This document shows, in pieces, positions 61,001 through 64,000 of a stretch of DNA of 64,000 nucleotides. How positions within the stretch are numbered: position 1 is the stretch's first letter; every line of letters begins with the position of its first letter. The notes under the pieces are model-generated. The model was not told the DNA's origin. It searched no databases and worked only from the letters and a program-made list of their open reading frames with translations. The position numbers and the translations under genes were made by a program. Source of the stretch: Diorhabda sublineata (Eukaryota; Arthropoda; Insecta; Coleoptera; Chrysomelidae); the NCBI RefSeq assembly GCF_026230105.1, contig NC_079481.1:32092489-32156488 (forward strand), written 5' to 3'.

Positions 61001-63190
61001 CGATTTGTGATGTATTAATAGGAAATTTTAGTATAAACTAACCTAAAAATCGTGAAAATAACATTTTTAAAATATTGAAACAAATTTTCGTTCGTTTTAC
61101 TGCTTCAAACAATCAATTCAACTGTAAAAAAAATCTATATTACATTTGAGCTCTAGTTTTGTGTGAAAATATACGGGTAGTAATAAAAATTACCTTTCCA
61201 TCCAGGTTATTTGTGTAAAAAATCATTTATATCACCAGGAAACTTGATAAACTCTACATATTTTCAAATTTTATTTTAAATACGAGTATAAACTTTATTC
61301 TGAACGAATTTTATATTGGCAACTTAATTTATTATAGATTTTTTTGAAAAAATTCTTACATAGGCGTACTACACATTTATTTTGATAAACAACAATAAGA
61401 ATTATTACATTTTTTATAAAATAAACTTCTAATTATACAACAAGGGTCGTATGGAAAGTTCTGGAAAACGGGAATTTCATATATACGCATGCGTTAACAC
61501 CCATTTTGCTCGATTAAGGTTTACTTGAATGAATCAAAACTATATTGTAACAAAATGGCGCTTATTCGTTGTTTCTTCTTCTTTTATTGCAAAACGGGAA
61601 TAAGAAACCATCCATATCGATTAGACAATTTAAGAACACGTCAAAACGTCAAAACAATCAATTTTTGTGAAAAAAAAAAAGAACTCGATTGACTTTAATT
61701 AGTATCAGCGTAGATAAAGTGATCAAAACTTAACTAAAGTTCCGCTATGGTGGCAAAAAGAGTGTTTCAACTCCATTGAATAAGTATAATGCCATTTCGC
61801 AATAATACTGGGAATAATAAGGTCTGAAATTCAACAAATAACACAGAAACTTACGACAAAAGTATTTATTTACCCTACGGTGGCCATTTTGGAATGGACA
61901 TCAGCTGATTTTGGTAATTCGGGAGATTCTTCAATCTGAAAGCTATGAATAAATGTTTATTCAAAAAAAAAAAAACAAAAATCTACTGTAAATAATCTAG
62001 TTTATAATACTACTGAAATATAGAACAGTGCAGTTGTATATCGTGTATCGTTTTTTTTATTCATTACATTTGTATACATATTAAACGAGATTAATATGAC
62101 AAATGACAGGCGTCATAATTAAGTGACGATTAATCGGTGACGTACCTCGTATCTATTAGTTAATTTTTTTATCGATGAAAACGAAATATACTGTTACTTT
62201 ACAAATAGTGTTAATACAAATCCATTATCCATCACTTACACTAACAGTAAGAAGAATTAACTAACAATGGCGTGTACATTACCGTAAAATGTTGAATCAA
62301 AACAATTTCAATTTGTCAAATAGAAATAAATTTAATGCATTCTCGGTTCATTAGTAGATAATACATTTCATAATTTATAAATAAACAAAAATAACATTAA
62401 CTAATATAACATTTTCTCCAATTTAAGGAACTTTCAAGTTTTTAAATCAACACAACTGGTTGGAATTGACGTATGACGTATGACTTTTGACGTGACGTTC
62501 AGATGAACATCGATTTAGTTTTATGTTTATAATATTTTTTTAATTTGTTTTGATATTATGAATTGTGGTATATTTATATAAATAGAAAAATTACGTAATA
62601 CATATTTATTATTTTATGACGATCATGATTACGATTATTGTGATAATGATCGTGATCTACTGGTTTCTAATTATTCTATTCTTTCACGTTATCGGCATAT
62701 CGAACTAGATTGGAAATGAATTAATAACGATTATTATGAACATCGTTACGTTAAAAAATAAATTACCGACGTCTATCGTATGAATAATTATAAATTACGA
62801 GTGTAAATTATTTTAAAAATTTGACATACAAAGTAAGAATTAATAATCGATCTCGATTCTTTGATCGATTAAAGAATCGATTCCATAAGAAATGTATTTG
62901 GCATCAAAGATGTCCGTGGTTTTTTATAATATTTAAATCATTAGTACACGTACAGTTTAATTTTCTCCTGTCACGTCTTAAACTAATAAAACAAACATAA
63001 AAACATATAAATAATCGTGGAAAACAAAGAAAGGTTAAGTGCATCACAAGGAAATGGAAATATATGCGCCGACTTTAAGGTTATACCATTGAGGAAGTCA
63101 ACAATCTTCTCAAGTACTATTCAACTTTAAAAAATATGTAGAAAAAAACAAATTATTGTTTTTTATTTTGTAAAGCCTGAGCCTAAAACA
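58100..63190. other. Gene-free AT-rich region with scattered element ends
   Basis: No gene is supported. A relative of the CCGTGGGGTAAACAA family lies at about 61,836-61,890 (inverted: TTACCCTACGGTGGCC). An isolated CAAGGGTCGTATGGAAAGTT near 61,441 resembles a mariner terminus without a transposase beside it. Confidence 0.45.
62853..62880. other. Perfect 10-bp-arm hairpin
   Basis: TCGATTCTTT and AAAGAATCGA are exact inverted repeats around the 8-base loop GATCGATT. It is not next to a gene, so no terminator role is assigned. Confidence 0.5.
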
Positions 63191-63195
63191 TTTTT

Positions 63196-63480
63196 CTAAC
63201 TTCTGTGATGTGACAATCGTAATTTTCTTCGAGTTGTTACTTTTTTGAGGTTAGCAAACACGGAAATATCGCATCTAACCATATTTGCTTTATTGTTCGG
63301 TGCCCTTTTACCTCTTGGATCTAAATCTGGCGTATAGGGTTCATGAGGTAGCGATTCAAACGTAGCAACAACGAATTTGTGAGCTGGTGCCTTGTCTTGA
63401 TGAAACGACACTTTCTTCGTAGCCAAATGCTCGATTTCCTTCACTATTGATGAAACTTGCTGTAAAGATGTTTTATTCAA
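63196..63480 (-). pseudogene. Mariner-like transposase fragment (catalytic C-terminal half)
   Basis: The minus strand encodes ATKKVSFHQDKAPAHKF and LPHEPYTPDLDP, the mariner signatures around the second catalytic Asp (QDxAPAH) and the SPDLxPxD region. After TPDLDP about 15 residues (starting RGKRAPNNKA) interrupt the expected motif. It then resumes as CDISVFANLKK, where the Asp before the xFxNLKK stretch corresponds to the third catalytic Asp. The N-terminal DNA-binding half is absent and the frame soon stops. It is an inactive relic, separate from the copy at 15 kb. Confidence 0.8.
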
Positions 63481-63573
63481 GCAATTACCGCCATCTCTAG
63501 GTGAGGTTAGGTACTTTCGCCATGAGAATGCGCAGACTCAATACAACATTGATTGTACGAAAGTTATTGCTTA

Positions 63574-63756
63574 AGCCGATTTCACACGATGCGTTTCCAA
63601 CGTTGGACGATGGTATAATTGGACGCTTCACGTGCGCATGTCATGTTTTGTTTCCAACGTTGCCAATATCATCAAGTTTATTTTAGAATAATTTACGCTG
63701 TTATAGTTTTGTCAACGTTGGAAAGTGAATGTTGACAGTATCGTGTAGTTTCGGCT
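63574..63756. mobile_element. Harbinger-like MITE with TTA target duplication
   Basis: A 183-bp segment begins AGCCGATTTCACACGAT and ends, read on the minus strand, AGCCGAAACTACACGAT (13 of 17 match). Both sides also carry an inner TTTCCAACGTTG motif in mirrored orientation. TTA flanks it on each side (63571-63573 and 63757-63759), as in PIF/Harbinger insertions. No transposase frame is inside. Confidence 0.75.
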
Positions 63757-64000
63757 TTAGTCTCCACGAAATTAATAATCTCGACAATTAAAATAACGAA
63801 ATATTTTGTTTTCTTTGACTGATAAAAAAGCGAAACGTCATTTAAAAATGACTAAATTGTAACGGATGAAAATGATTAGGAAACAAAAATATTATTGACC
63901 CATTTACCTTATTTTATAGGTTAAACAAAGTCACTTTATCATCGAAATCAATTTCATTGTATCCGCTAAAAAGTTTACAATGATTTATATGTAAAGTAAA

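Noticed and set aside
61441..61465. Second full mariner element
   Set aside because: Only a terminus-like CAAGGGTCGTATGGAAAGTT is present, with no transposase next to it; the fragment at 63.2 kb is too far away to pair confidently.

Overview
This window looks like euchromatic but repeat-laden DNA from an insect, plausibly a beetle. The evidence is the AT-rich background, several introns of only 51-66 bp, animal gene families (calpain-7, TBL2, a REXO1/GOR-type exonuclease), mariner remnants and palindromic MITEs. No prokaryotic or viral gene was recognised. The species call is inference.

Layout. 1-1,160 holds a decayed transposon fragment. 1,160-13,836 is a 153-bp satellite (about 83 copies, no net indels). 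13,837-19,050 is a transposon graveyard: a mariner remnant, a THAP-like stub, and inverted-repeat elements including one with a TA duplication. 19,055-26,484 is a 114-bp satellite (65 full copies) that happens to be open in several frames. 27,219-30,695 is a 160-bp satellite (about 22 copies). 30,700-35,750 is gene-free apart from one MITE. 35,756-42,573 (minus strand) is a complete 11-exon calpain-7 gene. Its intron 7 holds a diverged ~230-bp repeat rich in TGTCA, and its intron 5 holds a 70-bp AT microsatellite. 42,640-45,590 is gene-free with one local duplication. 45,593-46,843 (plus strand) is the 5' part of a TBL2-like gene with an upstream ORF. 46,844-52,232 is AT-rich with duplicated blocks and a foldback element. 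52,233-53,647 (plus strand) is the catalytic terminal exon of a REXO1-like 3'-5' exonuclease. 53,790-55,925 is a 264-bp tandem array right behind that gene. 55,926-64,000 is gene-free and carries a foldback element, a mariner transposase fragment and a Harbinger-like MITE with TTA duplications.

The four tandem arrays occupy about 25.7 kb, roughly 40% of the window. The three genes act in unrelated processes (ESCRT-linked calpain, an ER-membrane WD40 protein, RNA exonuclease) and nothing suggests they work together. The calpain-7 model was joined exon by exon; its 2,421 coding bases are an exact multiple of three (806 residues plus stop) and keep all three catalytic residues. The 3' exons of TBL2 and the 5' exons of the REXO1-like gene were not found. 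The strongest candidates for something undescribed are the satellites themselves: their higher-order structure, a conserved dyad in the 153-bp monomer, a nuclear-receptor half-site in every 160-bp monomer, and the TGTCA-rich intronic repeat.
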